From Eimeria necatrix (Eukaryota; Apicomplexa; Conoidasida; Eucoccidiorida; Eimeriidae), in assembly GCF_000499385.1 (NCBI RefSeq), contig NW_013654854.1:1-55711 (forward strand): 55,711 nt of DNA. The letters are read 5' to 3'. Position 1 is the first letter of the stretch; each line of letters starts with the position of its first letter. This document shows, piece by piece, positions 23,012 to 36,805 of the stretch. The notes under the pieces were generated by a model. It did no database searches. It had not been told where the DNA came from and saw nothing but the letters and a program-made list of their open reading frames with translations. Made by a program: the position numbers and the translations under genes.

Positions 23012-25340
23012 AAATCTTGAGCCCTAGTGTAAATAAAGGTTAGATTTGAGCAGTCTTATCTCCAGCTACTCGTTCTCAAACTCGTGTTTTCAATGCCTTG
23101 CCATTGGTACGAGGAGCGACCGCAAAAAGTGGCGAGGAACGTGAGCCCTTAAACAAAAGCTCTAAGCCACAAACTCTTGATGAAACTCTCTAGAAAAAGA
23201 CATACAGATACTACGCGGCAACAGTGGACAGCATGCACTGCTGTACAGAACGGTACTACAATACACAGCAGAGGCGGCTGCAACCAGACCACTGCCCCTG
23301 GTCTCGGACAACTGAGGCCATGAAGCCAAATCCGTATGCTACAAAGCCGTATACTGACTAAAAAAAGCATAGATATATCGAGCTGAAACAGTATACAGCA
23401 TTTTCTGCCGTATAAAGCACATGCTGTCCACTATTTCCTATTGACTTGTCAATACAGCAGCACACACCGCAGGCCTTTTTTAACTAGGGACGAATGACAA
23501 GTGCCCAACAATGTACTGGTAAGAACATGGGAGAAACTGCCACTGTTCCCTCTTTTGCATCCACGCTAATCTAGACTTTAGCTAAAGGAAACGGTACTTA
23601 GGCGCCTTAATTCTCTGTGTGAGGCCCTGAACTCTAGATCCTATGCTTTGGACCCGCACTAGGCCTCCGAGCGCTCGCAAAGGTGAGGAGGATCATTTAA
23701 ACAAATTCTGCGGCCAAACCCACTAGGAAAAATGTTGCTCTTTCACGAGAACGAGCATTCGAGAGGGTTCGGCCCGAGCAAGAACGAACCGCCAGTTCAA
23801 AAATAAGCATGGGAAGCAGATTTGCACACAGCTCTGGATAGGAAAATCTATAGGAAAAAATGGTATTTGACTCAAGCTGCAAAGTTTCTGAGGATTCAGC
23901 AGTAGCTAACTAATCCAGTCAATTATTTCAGACTTATCTAGTTCTATGGTCTTTATGCTACCGGAGGTGTATCCTTAAGAACGCTGTTCATCTGGAGATA
24001 CAGGACGCCTCATAGCAGCCTAAGAAATCTTTTATGCTCATATGTGAAGTTGTACTCGTTCTACATAAAGGGCAAGCATAGCACTAAGAAGCCACTGAGC
24101 AAGTCAGCCCACACTCTCAGTGCATTTTGTTTGCGCTACAGCGTGCCAAAAGCCAGGAACTTTTGGCGGAATCCCATCCTTGCCGATCACATGCCAATGT
24201 TGAAGTGCGATGCTGTACAAGTGGTACGGCTAGCTCGTGTCTGAAGCCTTAAGGGACAGGGAAAGGCTTCACTTTGTAAAACCTCCAGTGACGCCCGTCC
24301 CTACACGAAGGCCATTATCAGAGAAGGTGCGGATTATTTTCACACAACATGCATGAAAAAATTGCAAAACACGCGAACGCACTAGATACAAACGCCTTAA
24401 CGCTGAATGGGGAACTCTAATGCTGATGCTTTATAGAGGACACACGCTCAACACGACTGGATTTTCCTCATTTTATATTTAATCTTGCTAATCACCAGCA
24501 TAATATGCCTTCCTCCTCGATTGTGGTCTTATTTCCCTAACTGTTGCCTAGATGCCGCACATTCTAACTCACAACGTCATGACCTCTCTAATTAGCCACC
24601 TACCTATAGATTTATGTTTGCCTCCATATATAGCATTTTGATCGTTTAAGCACGTGCTTGGTGTGTGTTTATTTAACTTTGTTTCTCCTTCTATATATAT
24701 TTCCTCATGCTTAAAATTTTTTGGCACAAATATATCTTTATTATGTTTTATTTTTTTTTTCAAATTTTGGCAAAATTTTCCCCAATTTTCAGTTATAGGT
24801 GTTGGCCTTTTCCATTTATTATTTGCGCGCCTATTTTACTTCCTTCCCTTTACTAGCTTTTTCGTATAATGAACTTATATGTTCTCCTTCCCTTGAAGCT
24901 ATTCAGTCTATTAGATCTCCATACAAAACGGAACCCCTTCTCTCGTTATGTACAAGAGGATGCCTTGGTGTCAGCCCACTAATCTTTCAAATCATTTACA
25001 CTATTGGTAATTTACAGTAGAAAAACTCTAAACGTTGACCCCTAATGACCAGGCGTGAGTGCATGTGAGATACACACAACGAAGAGTCCATGGTAGGGCT
25101 GATGAATTACATATTAACACTGACAACTGGACAGATCAGGATACAGAGAATTGAGTATACCTTCAGAAAACCCAAGACTTTTTGAAAATGCAAAATGCAG
25201 AACAACCGCAGGAAAGAGACGAATGCAAGAGATAGACAAAAATCAGACAGATGGGGAAACAAGCAAAAAGAAAAATGATGAAGAGAAGATACCGAGGCCC
25301 GAGGAGTACAAAAAAAAATAATTTAAAGCCACGCATAGCT
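23012..25340. other. 5' flank of kinase gene 2, no gene recognised
   Basis: No open frame with recognisable motifs on either strand. The stretch around 24480-24850 is AT-rich with T-runs. This interval presumably contains the promoter of kinase gene 2. I see no RNA gene or mobile element. Confidence 0.5.
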
Positions 25341-26582
25341 TTATGATAGTCAAAACCTTGGCTGAGAATTGTCCGTTCTCATGCGTTCATTTTTGTCCCT
25401 ATGTCGAGTTTGCTGCTGGTGTTGCTGCAACGCCTGGGGTTTCCGCTTCGCTGCAGTAGCAACGCTAGCGCAAAAGCCAGATACTGCCGTTCTACCTTTT
25501 CTAAAAATGAGAGCGAAAATTCCCCTTATCGCAGAAGCACCGCTTGCAGCTTCTGCCTCTGCTGTCGGATAGGGAAGTTGTGAGCGCACAACCGTAAGCG
25601 GCATTTTAAGCCCAACTCTTCGCCGCCGCTTATTTAGCACTCTAGAGTGGAAAAAGCTTCGCTACATTCAGTTCCTTCATCAAACCTTGTGCTTGCCAAA
25701 ACATAAGAGCTTGGCTCCGGGGGTGGAGATTAATTGTATTTCTTTGCTCTAATCAGTTCAAAATGTGAAATCTATTTCTGAAACCCGTGGCCCTTAATCC
25801 GAGATCCGCGGTCCAAATCGTACCTGTACGGGCATTTTGCATGGATTCGTTTGCTGTCTTGAAGGGTAATGGCTCTCTTTCTACAAAGCTTAAGCCTCGT
25901 TGAATTTCCCACCCGGCAAGTTCCTCCTACTGCATACGTTGAAGCTGTGGCTCCGAGTATGCATTAGCATATGCCGCTCCCCTTCTAGGGTTGCTTTTCT
26001 TTTGCTTTTCTTGCCATCAACATTTTTCCTCTCTGACTTCTCATCTTTATTGTTCAGGTGGCATGTTCACTTTCCATTGCTCGTATTGCCAGTGAAGTGC
26101 ACACGCCGCAGTCGCAGCAGTGTATAAACTTGTCACAAAGGCAACAACAGCAATAGCAGTAGCAGCAAAGATGGGCAGTCAAAACAAATTTTAATGTTTT
26201 GGTCCCTTACTGTATTTCTTTTTATCAAAGACACGTGCTGCGACTTTGCGCACAAACAGTAGCACGCTATGAGGGGCGGCTGTTGGTGCAATAGCAGCAT
26301 CGAGATAGCACACGCAACGGCATGTTGCATATTCACATTAAATAATTAGCTGATCCATGGCCAGAAGGATACAAAAATGCAGCTGCAGCCAAAATTTGCG
26401 CAGCTGTACCTAATCCAGCACATAGCAGCAACTGCAACCACAGCACACTCACCGACATGTTGCAGCCTCACAGCAAACAATTAGTTGAATTACGGCCGGA
26501 ATCAAAATGCAGCTGCAGCCCAAATTTGTGCAGCTGTGCCAAACCCAACAAAAAGACGCTAGCTATTTAGCCGCCTAGCTGG
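25341..26582. other. 3' flank of kinase gene 3, homologous to the 3' flank of gene 2
   Basis: Blocks here (for example GTGGCCCTTAATCC near 25789, TGAAATCTATTTCTGAAACC near 25765 and GCAGTCGCAGCA near 26107) have diverged counterparts at 13460-13490 and 13725-13740, in the same orientation. About 26330-26420 and 26465-26555 form an imperfect direct repeat around ATGCAGCTGCAGCC. Minus-strand fragments resembling the hydrophobic tail of gene 2 (GTAAQILAAAAF, AATAACAL) occur but are broken by stops. Confidence 0.5.
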
Positions 26583-29500
26583 CTAGATATCTATATCTAT
26601 TGCTACTGAACCAGCCGGTGTCGGCGGAGGGACCACGTAAGACTCCACCGACAAAAACTGGGCTGTCCAGAAAAAGCAATTATTCTGCAAAGAAAAAACA
26701 ATCGCAAAGTTTGAGCACTACATCCTGGTTTGTCTACACGATAGCAATGTTCCGGCATCCACGCTTTATCCGTTTACCTTAATTACTTGCATTTACTCTA
26801 AACTACTGAACGTTGAGAGTCTGAACCGTAAACACTAGACTTGCATATGAGGCACTGGAAGTCAGCATCAGGGCTTGTTATGTCACATTCAAAAAGATAC
26901 GAATCAAAGACAAGTTCTACGGTTTATGTTAACTAAACTCTTTGCTGCTGGAAGAAGAGACCCAATGAAGCAAGCAGGAGATTCAAACAAAACATGAGCC
27001 AAGAGAGAAACGCGCGAAAGAGGATATGACGGATCAAAGAAGAGGCCAATAAGGGTTAAGCGAGATTAGAAGAGATAAAAGGGTACGGAATCCAAGAGAA
27101 CAAAACCAACCATCACACGAGACAGAATGAGAAGGCGAAAATCGTATATCAACACTTACTAGGGGCCTTAGGTTAGAGCCTGCCTTTGGGGGAACAGCGA
27201 AGAGCTTAAATTCGTGTTTCTGTCCACTCAATAACTGCTCTTTCTCATCGACTGAGCTGTATGTGCCATCTGCTTCTTTGCGCTTCAAAACTGCAAAATA
27301 GCTCTTGCAACCAGGAGCCAAAGCGCTGAAGCAGAAGAGGAGACATGGGCAAAAAAGAGACACAAAGCAACTCGCACAAATAAAAATGTGACGAATACAG
27401 CTGCGGAGAAAGGAGCTTACAAACACGCACGGTGCAATCGCAGCAAAAACAGGTGCAGTACTGAGAGCGGCAGCAGTAATAGCAATGGTAGCGGCATCAG
27501 CTGCATCAGGCTGTTCAGTATTTTCTCTTCGTGTCTAGATTACTAGACGCCCGAAGAAGCAAGCAAAGCAATCCCGCAGCAAACGGTTGTTTTTTGAATT
27601 TGCTCTGCGGCATTGTCGTTGAGGGTTTACCTGCTCCTTAGCAGTTGTGTGAAGTGCCTGTTAAAGTGCGCTGCAGTTGTCTTGGGGTACATCTGCACGT
27701 GCTTTAACATGGTTTTCTGTGTTTGCCTGTGTGTCTCTTTCAAGCGTATAAAGGGGCCGTTAATGCTGATCCAAATAGATTGCAACCCACTAACTGCCGC
27801 AATAGGAGCAAAGTAGAGGACACAAGAAATGCGCATGCGCACTTGTATGTAAACGCACACATGGGTATACATACATAATTCATATGAATAATATAAGACG
27901 TCGTATTTTGCCTATGCGGAATATATTTTGCATTCATATATAAGGGCAATAGACACGCATGTATGTACTTGTGCATGCACGTGCGTATTTATAAGAAATG
28001 ATTGTATGCACAAATATTTTGCATGTATGCATAATATGGAACAGTGAAGCCTTTGACTGATACTATAAATGCCTGTAATTTTACTCCTACAGAAACATAG
28101 CAATGTATTCACAGAAATAAGTACCCAACAGTCAGGAGAAAAGTAGTCATGCAGTTACTTTCATGTAACAATACAAATATCCACAAGTTCAGAACCGCTA
28201 AATAATATTCCACACAAGCAATGCATCTATACATGCGCATCATGCATTCGAGCTTCGCTTGCGCCTGTGCTTACTCTTCGGAGTGTTTGCAATTTTTATT
28301 TCCTTCTCTACTACTTCTCTTATCACGTTCTTGGCAATAGCCTCTTCTGTTGCGTAGCGTCCCCAAGCAAGAATAGACTCAGGTACGTCAGACAATACGC
28401 TATCCACTGTTGCCGCGGACCCTACACAAAGGCGCAGTAGCAGAAACACCAGAATATGTCAGACATATGCATTGTAAATGTGTAGACAAAGTTTGATTTC
28501 ATTGCCATTCTACTTATTAGTCCAAATCGGTATTTGAGGCAAGTACGAATAAAACGCATAGAAGTGTGGTCACAATAAGAAACACACAAGAGGCAAAAAT
28601 GGGAGAAACAGACGAATAGCAAATCTATATTTGCGCACTGCGGCTTTTTCTCATGCTCTTCAGCGTCTCGCTAGCGACGATGCCGAGTTGCCGTTTGGCT
28701 GCGGTGAAAACAACTGCTCTTTTGAAGTTCAGAACGGACAAGTTAAACATTGTCTCAGTATACTCCGGTCTTTCTTGATGGTTTCCAAACGCAAAGGGGA
28801 CATAGTTGTCCCTTTGCATTTCCGTCATAATTTTCGTATATATATCCCGCAGATTTGAATTCTCAGGCAGCGCTGCTGCTGCTGTTGCTGCTGCTGACGC
28901 TGCCGTTGTTGCAGCAACTCCAGCAGCAACAATGCACAAGCGAGACACAGCACGATCCACTTGCAAGTGCAATAAAGACAAAGCGTCCTCCGTCCTCCCT
29001 GCACCGATAACACAAAGGGTGAGAAAAGCACTAGCAACGACGCCAAAAGCAGCAGCAGATGCTCTCAGGCTTGCTCGTTTGCGAGAAGAGAGATAAAAGC
29101 GGATAGATATGAAAACAAACACGGAAGCATTGAAATTAAGACAACAGTGAATAAAGAAAGGTAGTAAATACACATAAGATAGAAGATGGAAGGGATAAGA
29201 GGACGCAAAACATGACACGAAAAAGCAAGAGAGGGGCGGCAAATGCTCACATGCTGCTTCCATGTGGATGGGTGTGACCACATCGCGTAAGTGTACAGAG
29301 ACTTGCTCTTCTGGAGCCCCGAAATCAAAGAGGGCTGCTGAGACACCCCATGGAGGTCCGTAGTGAGTTTCGCTACTTATTTGTGTTACTTGCTGCCACA
29401 CGCAATGGTGCAGCAGCTGCTTTTCTACTGCAGCGACAACCTCTCCTGCCGAATATTTTGCATGTATAGAAGCTCCAGCAGGATCCCGAGAAACGCAACG

Positions 29501-32500
29501 GCGAACAGCCAAGCGAATAAGGCGGTCAGCAGAGGCCCAAGCAACGTAAGAGGTAAACACCCTGGAAATTCGGAAAGCGAGGAAAAACACGAGCCACAAA
29601 TACAGTAAGAAACGAAAAAGCATTAAAAGGCAAAAGCGATGAGGCAGAGACACAAAACCAATAGCTTGCAAAATACCGACAAACAAGAGATGAAGTAAGA
29701 GCAAATAAAGTAAGAGCGGACCGAGACGAAAGCAAATGCCTCAGAGATATTTATCAATAGACGACACGCATGGGAAGAAAACAAAAAATGATGTCAGCCA
29801 AGAGGTAGCAAGAAAGAAAATAGAAAAGTGGCAAAGATCGGAGAGGGAAACAGAAAAACAAAAACAGCCAGGCAAAATATAGGACAGAAACAGAGGTAAA
29901 ACGCAGGAGAGAGACATACAGGATCAGGATACAATTTTCCCTGCCCGAAGAGACCAAGACAGACAGAGCCAAACAAAGCAGAGTATACACAAAAACGGAT
30001 TAAAACGGCATGGAGAAACAAAGAGAAAAAACGGTGACCCAAAAAGGCGGCGAGTGACTAAAAGCGGAAGGGAAAAAGACGATAAAGAAGCAGTGAGAGC
30101 CAGCAGAGACACAAACGGAATGATGTCAAATCCGTTACTGACCTGTCTTTGAAATATGCTAGTATATCGCTGTCTCTTCCATCAGCAATCCCCACAGACT
30201 TTAAAATAAATGCAATCGTGCTTTCCGATGGCGTCTCCTCTACTAGTTGAATATAAGGGTCGATGAGCAACTGCCGCTCTATGTACAGATGAACGGACCT
30301 CGATATCAACAAGTTGGCAGCAGACACTACAGCAAACGCAAGCAAGAGTAGAACCATGCTCCAATGCTTATCCCTTACAGTTCAGGGAAAGAGAGGAGTA
30401 GAAGCAAAGGGTTATGTGTCCTCTCTGGAAGGCATCAGGGTTTAGGCGTTAGCTCTTCTAGCTTACTCTTTCTGTCTATAATCTGCTGTTGCGTTATTAC
30501 ATTGAGTCCCTCCATGTCTACCCCGAAGACCGCATCAATTAATTCAGCATAACTTTTATCTTTCATTTGTCCCTCTTGCTGCTGCAGCAACGGCCAGTGC
30601 AGCAGCCGCGGCAGCTTTTCTTGTGCTTCTGCCACTTCTACTGCCTTAGGCAGCGTAGTAAGCCTCATGATTGTCGCAACTGGGATTGGCACTACACAGG
30701 ATGCCACGGCCTCCCGAATTGGACTCCAAGTTGCTGCAGCAGAAAAAGCAAGCAGCATCATGCAGCTGGTGCCACTGTTGCTGCATTTGCTGCAGCATGT
30801 TTTACTGTATTAACACAGGCGCTGCTGCTGCTGATTCTATTGTGCTGGTACTTCAGAAGCAGCATGAGCAGCAGTAAAAAGCGAGCCTTACCAAGTTCTA
30901 GCAGCGCCCTAAGTGTCTCTGTGGCCTGTTGTCTTCCCCTGGCAGTTCCTACTTCTATACTGCGTGTTCCTGCCTTAGAAAGAGACAGACGCAGAAGTAC
31001 TGTCCCCTGTGCCTGCCGTAGCAGCTGCTGCGCCTCCTCGACTGGCCGTTCTCGCACTGCTTCCAAAGCACGGGCCACTGAGGAAAAAGCAGGCACATAA
31101 ATTATCAACTTTTGCAGCTGCTGCTAACACCGTTAGAATGGTAGCGCTGTTGTTCTTGTTGGCGATCTACTTAGTGAGGTTGGCGCTGCTGGAGAAGCAA
31201 AAGTCGGAAATTAAGTGCAAAATTAGACTAAAAATGGGGAAAATTTCATGGGCGTTGCTAGCAGCAGCATCTACTAGAGTGTCTCGTCTTGCTAAAAAGG
31301 TCGCTAAGCCAAGACCAATGTTCAAGGGCTTACCTGCAACGAATGCGAAAGCGTTACTGGCAGATATTCTGATGACAGGATTGGTCTCAATCATTTGCCT
31401 TATTTTAGTTTTGATCAAAAAAGGCATGTTTGGCAAATACAATTTCTCCATTTTGCCTCCGGGTTCCACGCAACGGTTTAAGCTTTTTCGTATTTCTTGT
31501 GTGAAGACCTGGGGGCCCCACTGTCGTCTAATGTCGACAAAGTCCAAGCTGACCCCTTGCAAAAGAAGGGGACGAATGCATCTCTCGGTCCACACAAAGC
31601 GTCTAGTATGACTAAGAGACATGGTCCAAGCAACTCCAAGGGTCAATCCCAGGGCGTATACGTCGTAGGAAGCAAGGTAGGGAAGCTTTGACACAATACC
31701 TCCTTCCTGAGGTACAGCAATTGACTGTGTAGGGCTAGGTGGCTCCTTCGCGCACTCTACCTCAGGAGCCGTGAAAGCAACCGTCCCTCTCAAGGGACCT
31801 CTTTGACCCAACGGAGCTATCAAGCCAAAGTCAATGGCAACAACCTCGATGCTGAACAACAAGCCACAATGCAGGGTTTGAAGTTTGGAAGGCTGTACCG
31901 TTCCCCCTTTGTGGTAGAAATGGAAGACTTCACGGTCTAGGGATTATAGTGCAGAGAAGCAGGAATATAGGGTTTGTAACAAGAAATGGTGGCCAGCGGA
32001 CACAGGTGCAGTGTTTGTATCCACTGTGTTGGAATTTAAGGTTAGAAGTCAGGGGCTTATTACGAGCGATTTTTCTTGAAGACCATATTGGAAGGTTTTA
32101 TATCAAAGTGTCCCAATGAGAAGAAGTTGTGCAGATAGACAACAGGGCTGATCATTTTGGCGGAGACAGAAAGGAGAGAGTATTTGTCATTTGCTATCTC
32201 CCTCAGATGTGACTTCTTTTCTGCAGCGGCTTTTATTTCATTTGCTTCTGCTGGTGTGTGTTCTCTTGCTGGTTTGCTCCATATGTCCAATCTAGACCCG
32301 TTATCTGGGCGTTTCAAACGCGTCTGAGGAGAGTAACAAATGAACAAAACGTATATGCATAAGGAGACGAAACGTGGGGGAAGAGACAAAGTATAAGATG
32401 AAAGTAGACAAATAAGAAATATGGGAGGACTAAAAAGGGATGTGTGGATAACACCGACGGGTGAATGACGAAGGCGAAGCGATACGAATTAAAGATAAAG

Positions 32501-35253
32501 CAAATGTGCTAAACGAAAAGACAAAGCAATGCCCCAATTAAGAACGAATACGACCACAGGGGGTAAATAACAAAGGCATAAGGTGAAAAGGCAAAAGAGA
32601 CGAGGCAGAGGAAGAACAATTAATGCTAACGCAAGTAACGGCAGCACCACCAACAGTACTGCGACGGAAAAGCCAGCAACGGCAATAACTGAAACGACGA
32701 CAATCAAGGCTGGTCATATTGTCAGCAGCAACAACATTCAGCAGCATGGAAATAGTTTTAGCGGCAGCTGCAACAGGAGTAGCAGTAGTTGTGTAGTCTG
32801 ACGTCGAAGTCTCCTTCGTAGATTTTGATGAGAGTTCCCCAAAGCTGTCCACCATTCTCGTGCCTAACTAAGACTCGAGCGATGGGAAGGGCCAAGCCAA
32901 ATAATTCCCCAGCAGCAAAAAGAATAGTCAACAGGTCTCCTCTGAGATTTTCTGCGAACAAAAGCGGACAAAATGTGGAAAAATTTAACCCGAAGCTTGG
33001 CTTAAGCAACATGGCTTGGCGCAGCTGCTGCAGCGCCAGCAGCAGCAGCAACGGCAACTGTTGCTCTAGGAACAACGCTCTGTTCTAAACAGAAGCTACC
33101 TGTATGTGCCTGCTGAGAACTGCTTTGCATCAGCAGTATTAGCCAGTGGCAGCAACAGAAAGAGCAAAAGCGCTAAGAAGAAGCAGCGGTAGCCTTTACA
33201 CCTACTAAACTCGACAGCCAACTGTATGAGGGACGACAGGCGTGTACAGCAGCAACATACTGCAGCCACAAGAACACTGGCTGTACGGAGTCGCAGCACC
33301 AGCAGCACCGGCAGTGCGTATGTCTATTACCTTGAATGGCATCGTAGAGCTTTCTGTCAATTGTTTTTAGATTCACAAGCATTTTGTGCACAATTAACGC
33401 TGAATATTCCACGTCAACTATGAAATAATGGCAGTTTATTGCTGTTTCGAAAAGTCTAGAGTTTTCAACAAATGTTTCATCAGAGATCATTTGCTGCTCC
33501 TGCAGATGGCGCAGCAAATCTATCTGTGGCTCTGTTTCCAAAGCATCCCGAATCGCTGTGACCACCAGTTCGTTGTTTACTTCCACGCCTCTGAACACAC
33601 AGTGTAACCGGGAAAATGCATAAGAACGGAAGTGCACAGGACGTGGTGCAAAATCACCAAATGAGAGCACTGGCAGTACGTCCGACTAAATATCTGAAAA
33701 ATTTGCTTTTTGTCTATTTTGTTCACTATACAGCTAGGTGGGTCTCTAGCTTTCAACTGACATACAAGTCTATAAATAAATAGGCAGCCGGCTCCGTGGC
33801 TGGCTATGGGTCTATCATTAGCTATGCCGCTAACTTGATAGTTAGTTAATACATATTTAATTAACCGGTTGCCTGCATCCTTAGCTTTCTAGCTGCTCAT
33901 CTGGATAACCGTCTACATTTTTGCACAACTGAGCGCTTACTTGAGTACATCAAGAATTTTTTTGAGCTTGTTTTGGTGGAACTTTCTGTAACCGCCTTTC
34001 AGTGCATCGAATATGTCTTCAACAGCAGCCTTCCTGTATATCTTGACCCCATATCTTTCGTGTGCTGCTTCTTTTCCTGCTTCTGCTGCAGCGCCTTTTC
34101 CTTTGGATGAGGACACTAGTGATGCTGCTGAAATAATTTCTGCACAGCGTCCCAGCTGTTGGGATTTTTGTGTCAAAGGGAAAACAGCTCCAAAACTGCC
34201 CTGCCCCATTTTGGGTCCCAAATCAGCAGAAGATATACGGCACTCAGGCAGAAACTTAGACGCAGAATATATATCAGCCATAGATTCTGCTAGATGTTTT
34301 TTAGCTTGTGCTTCTGAAAAGCCCTTTAGTCGTCCAGGTAGGTGTTGCAGAAGAGGGAGTAAATCTGCAGAAAAACATACACCCTAAACCCTTGGCCCTA
34401 AGCACTCGTGGCCAACCGACGCGGCACAGAACAAAGGCTGTCAACCGTATGCAATTAGCCTGAGATGCCTCAAAGAGAAGTTTTAATTAAGAAAGTTCAA
34501 AATTTTAAACCCTAAGCGTCTGATGTTGTCGCCAGATATAAAACCCTTTCCCGCAAACCCAAGTTGTTGTGATTGACTACAAAAGCCCAAGCAGAACACA
34601 GACTAATAAAAATCTGAAGTGCTAAATGGTCTCAACTTTGATATTAGACGTGAGGATTTACTATTCTTCAGTTTTTCAACTGCCTGCATCGCTAGAGTTT
34701 TTAGCTCCAGGAGCGACACAGGGGTCCCTGGCTTCACGTCCACATATTTTTTGGCAGATCTTATTTGACTCTCTTTGTCTTCAGCCTTTGTATTTTGTTG
34801 GTCTTGCAACGTAATGTGGAGAGATGAACTACGAAGACCTCGGGATCTTGTAGGCAAAGGGCGTCCTGTTCCTGCTGATGTTGCTACGGTTGCTGCAGCA
34901 GCGCTGCTGCTGTCCACACAGCAGAAAAGACAGACCGCTAAAAGAGTGACAAAATGCATGGGAAGCGAACGGCGCCAGTAGCAGTTGCTGCCGCTGCGCT
35001 GCTGCTGGTGCTGATGCTGCAGCGGCCTGCACGAAAAGCCTCCTGTTGCCAGCAAAGCAGCCCGCTGCAGCTGCAACCGATGTCCTCTCGGCATCATTAA
35101 CTGAGTCGTTTGCTGCTGCATCTGCTGAAGATGCTGCTGCCGTTGCTGCTGTTGCTGCTTCTGCCGCTGTGTCTGTCGCCGCTGCTGTTGAGCACCACTG
35201 GTCAGGCTTGAGGCGCTGGAGGCGGCCGCAAGGCCGAAAGCTGAGAACAACAT
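26583..35253 (-). CDS. membrane-associated protein kinase with unassigned C-terminal extension, paralogue 3 (15 exons)
   Basis: Exons, 5' to 3' on the minus strand: 35253-34662, 34364-33941, 33590-33331, 32951-32803, 32323-32064, 31851-31334, 31077-30892, 30733-30467, 30326-30143, 29561-29251, 28998-28639, 28421-28275, 27793-27631, 27325-27160, 26684-26583. Frame is continuous (1362 residues); intron positions and phases match the other two genes. A Gln-rich head is followed by a hydrophobic segment (PMHFVTLLAVCLFCCV). Kinase motifs: MGQGSFGAVF, YGVKIY, HFDIKPSNMVF, IDFGL and FTAPEVE. The extension keeps the same blocks, e.g. RGTVLLRLSL, MKDKSYAELIDAVFG, SYVAWASADRLIRLAVRR and QERPEYTETMFNLS. 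An in-frame opening continues upstream of 35253, but the conserved leader and paralogue alignment favour this ATG. Same direction as gene 2, about 3.6 kb apart, so a tandem duplicate. Confidence 0.8.
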
Positions 35254-35284
35254 GGCGACTCCAATTCCCTGATGTGTCGCATGC
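35254..35284 (-). promoter_or_regulatory. conserved leader block before kinase gene 3 start codon
   Basis: Reads GCGACACATCAGGG then TTGGAGTCGCC directly before the ATG on the minus strand, in the same order as in the other two paralogues. Confidence 0.45.
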
Positions 35285-36335
35285 TTAGCATTAAGGCCTG
35301 ATAGAATCCTGGTGAACGTAAAGTTTAAGCTCGAGACCTTAGACCCCAGACCTCGCTGTTCTTTAGACGGGGACACTGGTGCGAATCGAGCAGACCATTA
35401 TACAGGTCCTTCAGCCCACTAAGCCTTTAAGCCTGAGACCAGAATGCTACTGAGCATTCATAAGAAGTCCAGAGATATAAAAAGTATTCAACAGCAAAGA
35501 AACTCAGCAGCTGTTGCTGCCGCAGGAGATGGTTGAATGAGCTCGACAATTGGGGCGCGCTCCATTTCCCCTTTTCAAAATCTGGGTTTTGTGCTAGGCG
35601 CTACTATGCAGCTCCAAACGGCAATAAATTCCATTTTAAAGAATAATCAAATCATGTTGTCAGCGGTTCTTGAGGTGTGCTGGTGTGCAGGTGGTCAAGG
35701 CCGCCGACGCACGGGCTAAGACCCAGGGCCAGATTGAGTCACTGCGTGGCTTGGCGTTTTACTTTAGGGGTTGCTCCCTGTTTTTCGTACCTGAAGAAAT
35801 ATAGATAATCATTTTGCATATTGTTTTTAATCAAGCGGTTTTGCAGTAGTCATAGGGGTATTAGATGGGAGCGTCTCAACAGTGTCTGCTTAAGTGTGCA
35901 TAATTTTTTGAATTTCTAGCTACACGAATAATTTTCGAAATAGACATACATGTACTTGAAAAAAGAATTAGAGGTGGTCGAAAATGGCAAGGCAGTATCG
36001 AAAACCACCTCTAAACGAAGGACATTTCGGGCAAATTGAATTAACTCTTAAAGCAGCCGGATATATCCGGGATATGTACCATGGGCCTGAAGAAAAAGTC
36101 TTAACTTTCAAACGAATACAAATGTTTGTTTAGAATCAGGATTCGATGCAAATATGAAGACAATCGTAACTTCGATTTGGTGTTGTTCCTTGTGCGTGTG
36201 GCCTTCGTTTTTCTTTCTTTGCTCGTTGATCGGTTTTTATACATGCGTATGACCCTGAAGAAGAATACAACGACTACCGGCGAAAGTTTGATTATCGCAG
36301 GAAGTCGATTCGTCCGGCTTAAAGAGCAGATTAAT
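35285..36335. other. 5' flank of kinase gene 3, no gene recognised
   Basis: No supported coding region. An 11-bp perfect inverted repeat (TTAGAGGTGGT at 35968-35978, ACCACCTCTAA at 36004-36014) could form a hairpin. A C-rich to AT-rich transition near 35780 is unexplained. Confidence 0.5.
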
Positions 36336-36505
36336 TTCTTCTCAGAATGAAAATGTTATTCAGGTGTTGGTATTTGGGTTTATTAGATTTAATTGTAGTC
36401 ATGGAATGCCTTTTGTGAAATTCTTCTCAGAATGAAAATGTTATTCAGGTGTTGGTATTTGGGTTGATTAGATTTAATTGTAGTCATGGAATGCCTTTTG
36501 TGAAT
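36336..36505. repeat. 85-bp tandem duplication
   Basis: The unit starting TTCTTCTCAGAATG at 36336 recurs at 36421 with one visible substitution (GGGTTTATTA versus GGGTTGATTA) and then diverges after GCCTTTTGTGAA. The near identity implies a recent duplication or an assembly duplication. Confidence 0.9.
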
Positions 36506-36653
36506 TTTAATTGATGTAAGGACTACACTTCAAGAAATAGGCTAATCTGCAAGCTAGTCAAAGAAATGAAAGACTCGCTAAGTACAAAAACAGAAAGCAC
36601 AGCTAAGAAGGCAGTGAAAAGGCAATCTGCTTTGATGTTGGATCGTTGTGTAG

Positions 36654-36805
36654 GGTCTGCAGCAACGGTGGCTAGCTTACTACCGTACCGATCTGAGTTT
36701 ATTCATATCGTTTGGCAGTGTTACAAATCAGAAGAGGCTTTCGCTTGCAATGTGGTAAAAGACACAATAGAGAGAAATAAAAAATGCAGAGATTCACAAT
36801 GCTAG
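36654..36805 (+). pseudogene. relic of kinase exon 12 (fourth paralogue)
   Basis: After the acceptor-like TTGTGTAG the frame reads GSAATVASLLPYRSEF and later KSEEAFACNVVKDTIE. This lines up with exon 12 of the three kinase genes (GSAATVDSVLSDVPES, ATEEAIAKNVIREVVE). It ends at a stop without a usable donor. It lies on the plus strand, opposite to the adjacent gene 3, so it derives from an inverted or convergent copy. Confidence 0.7.
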
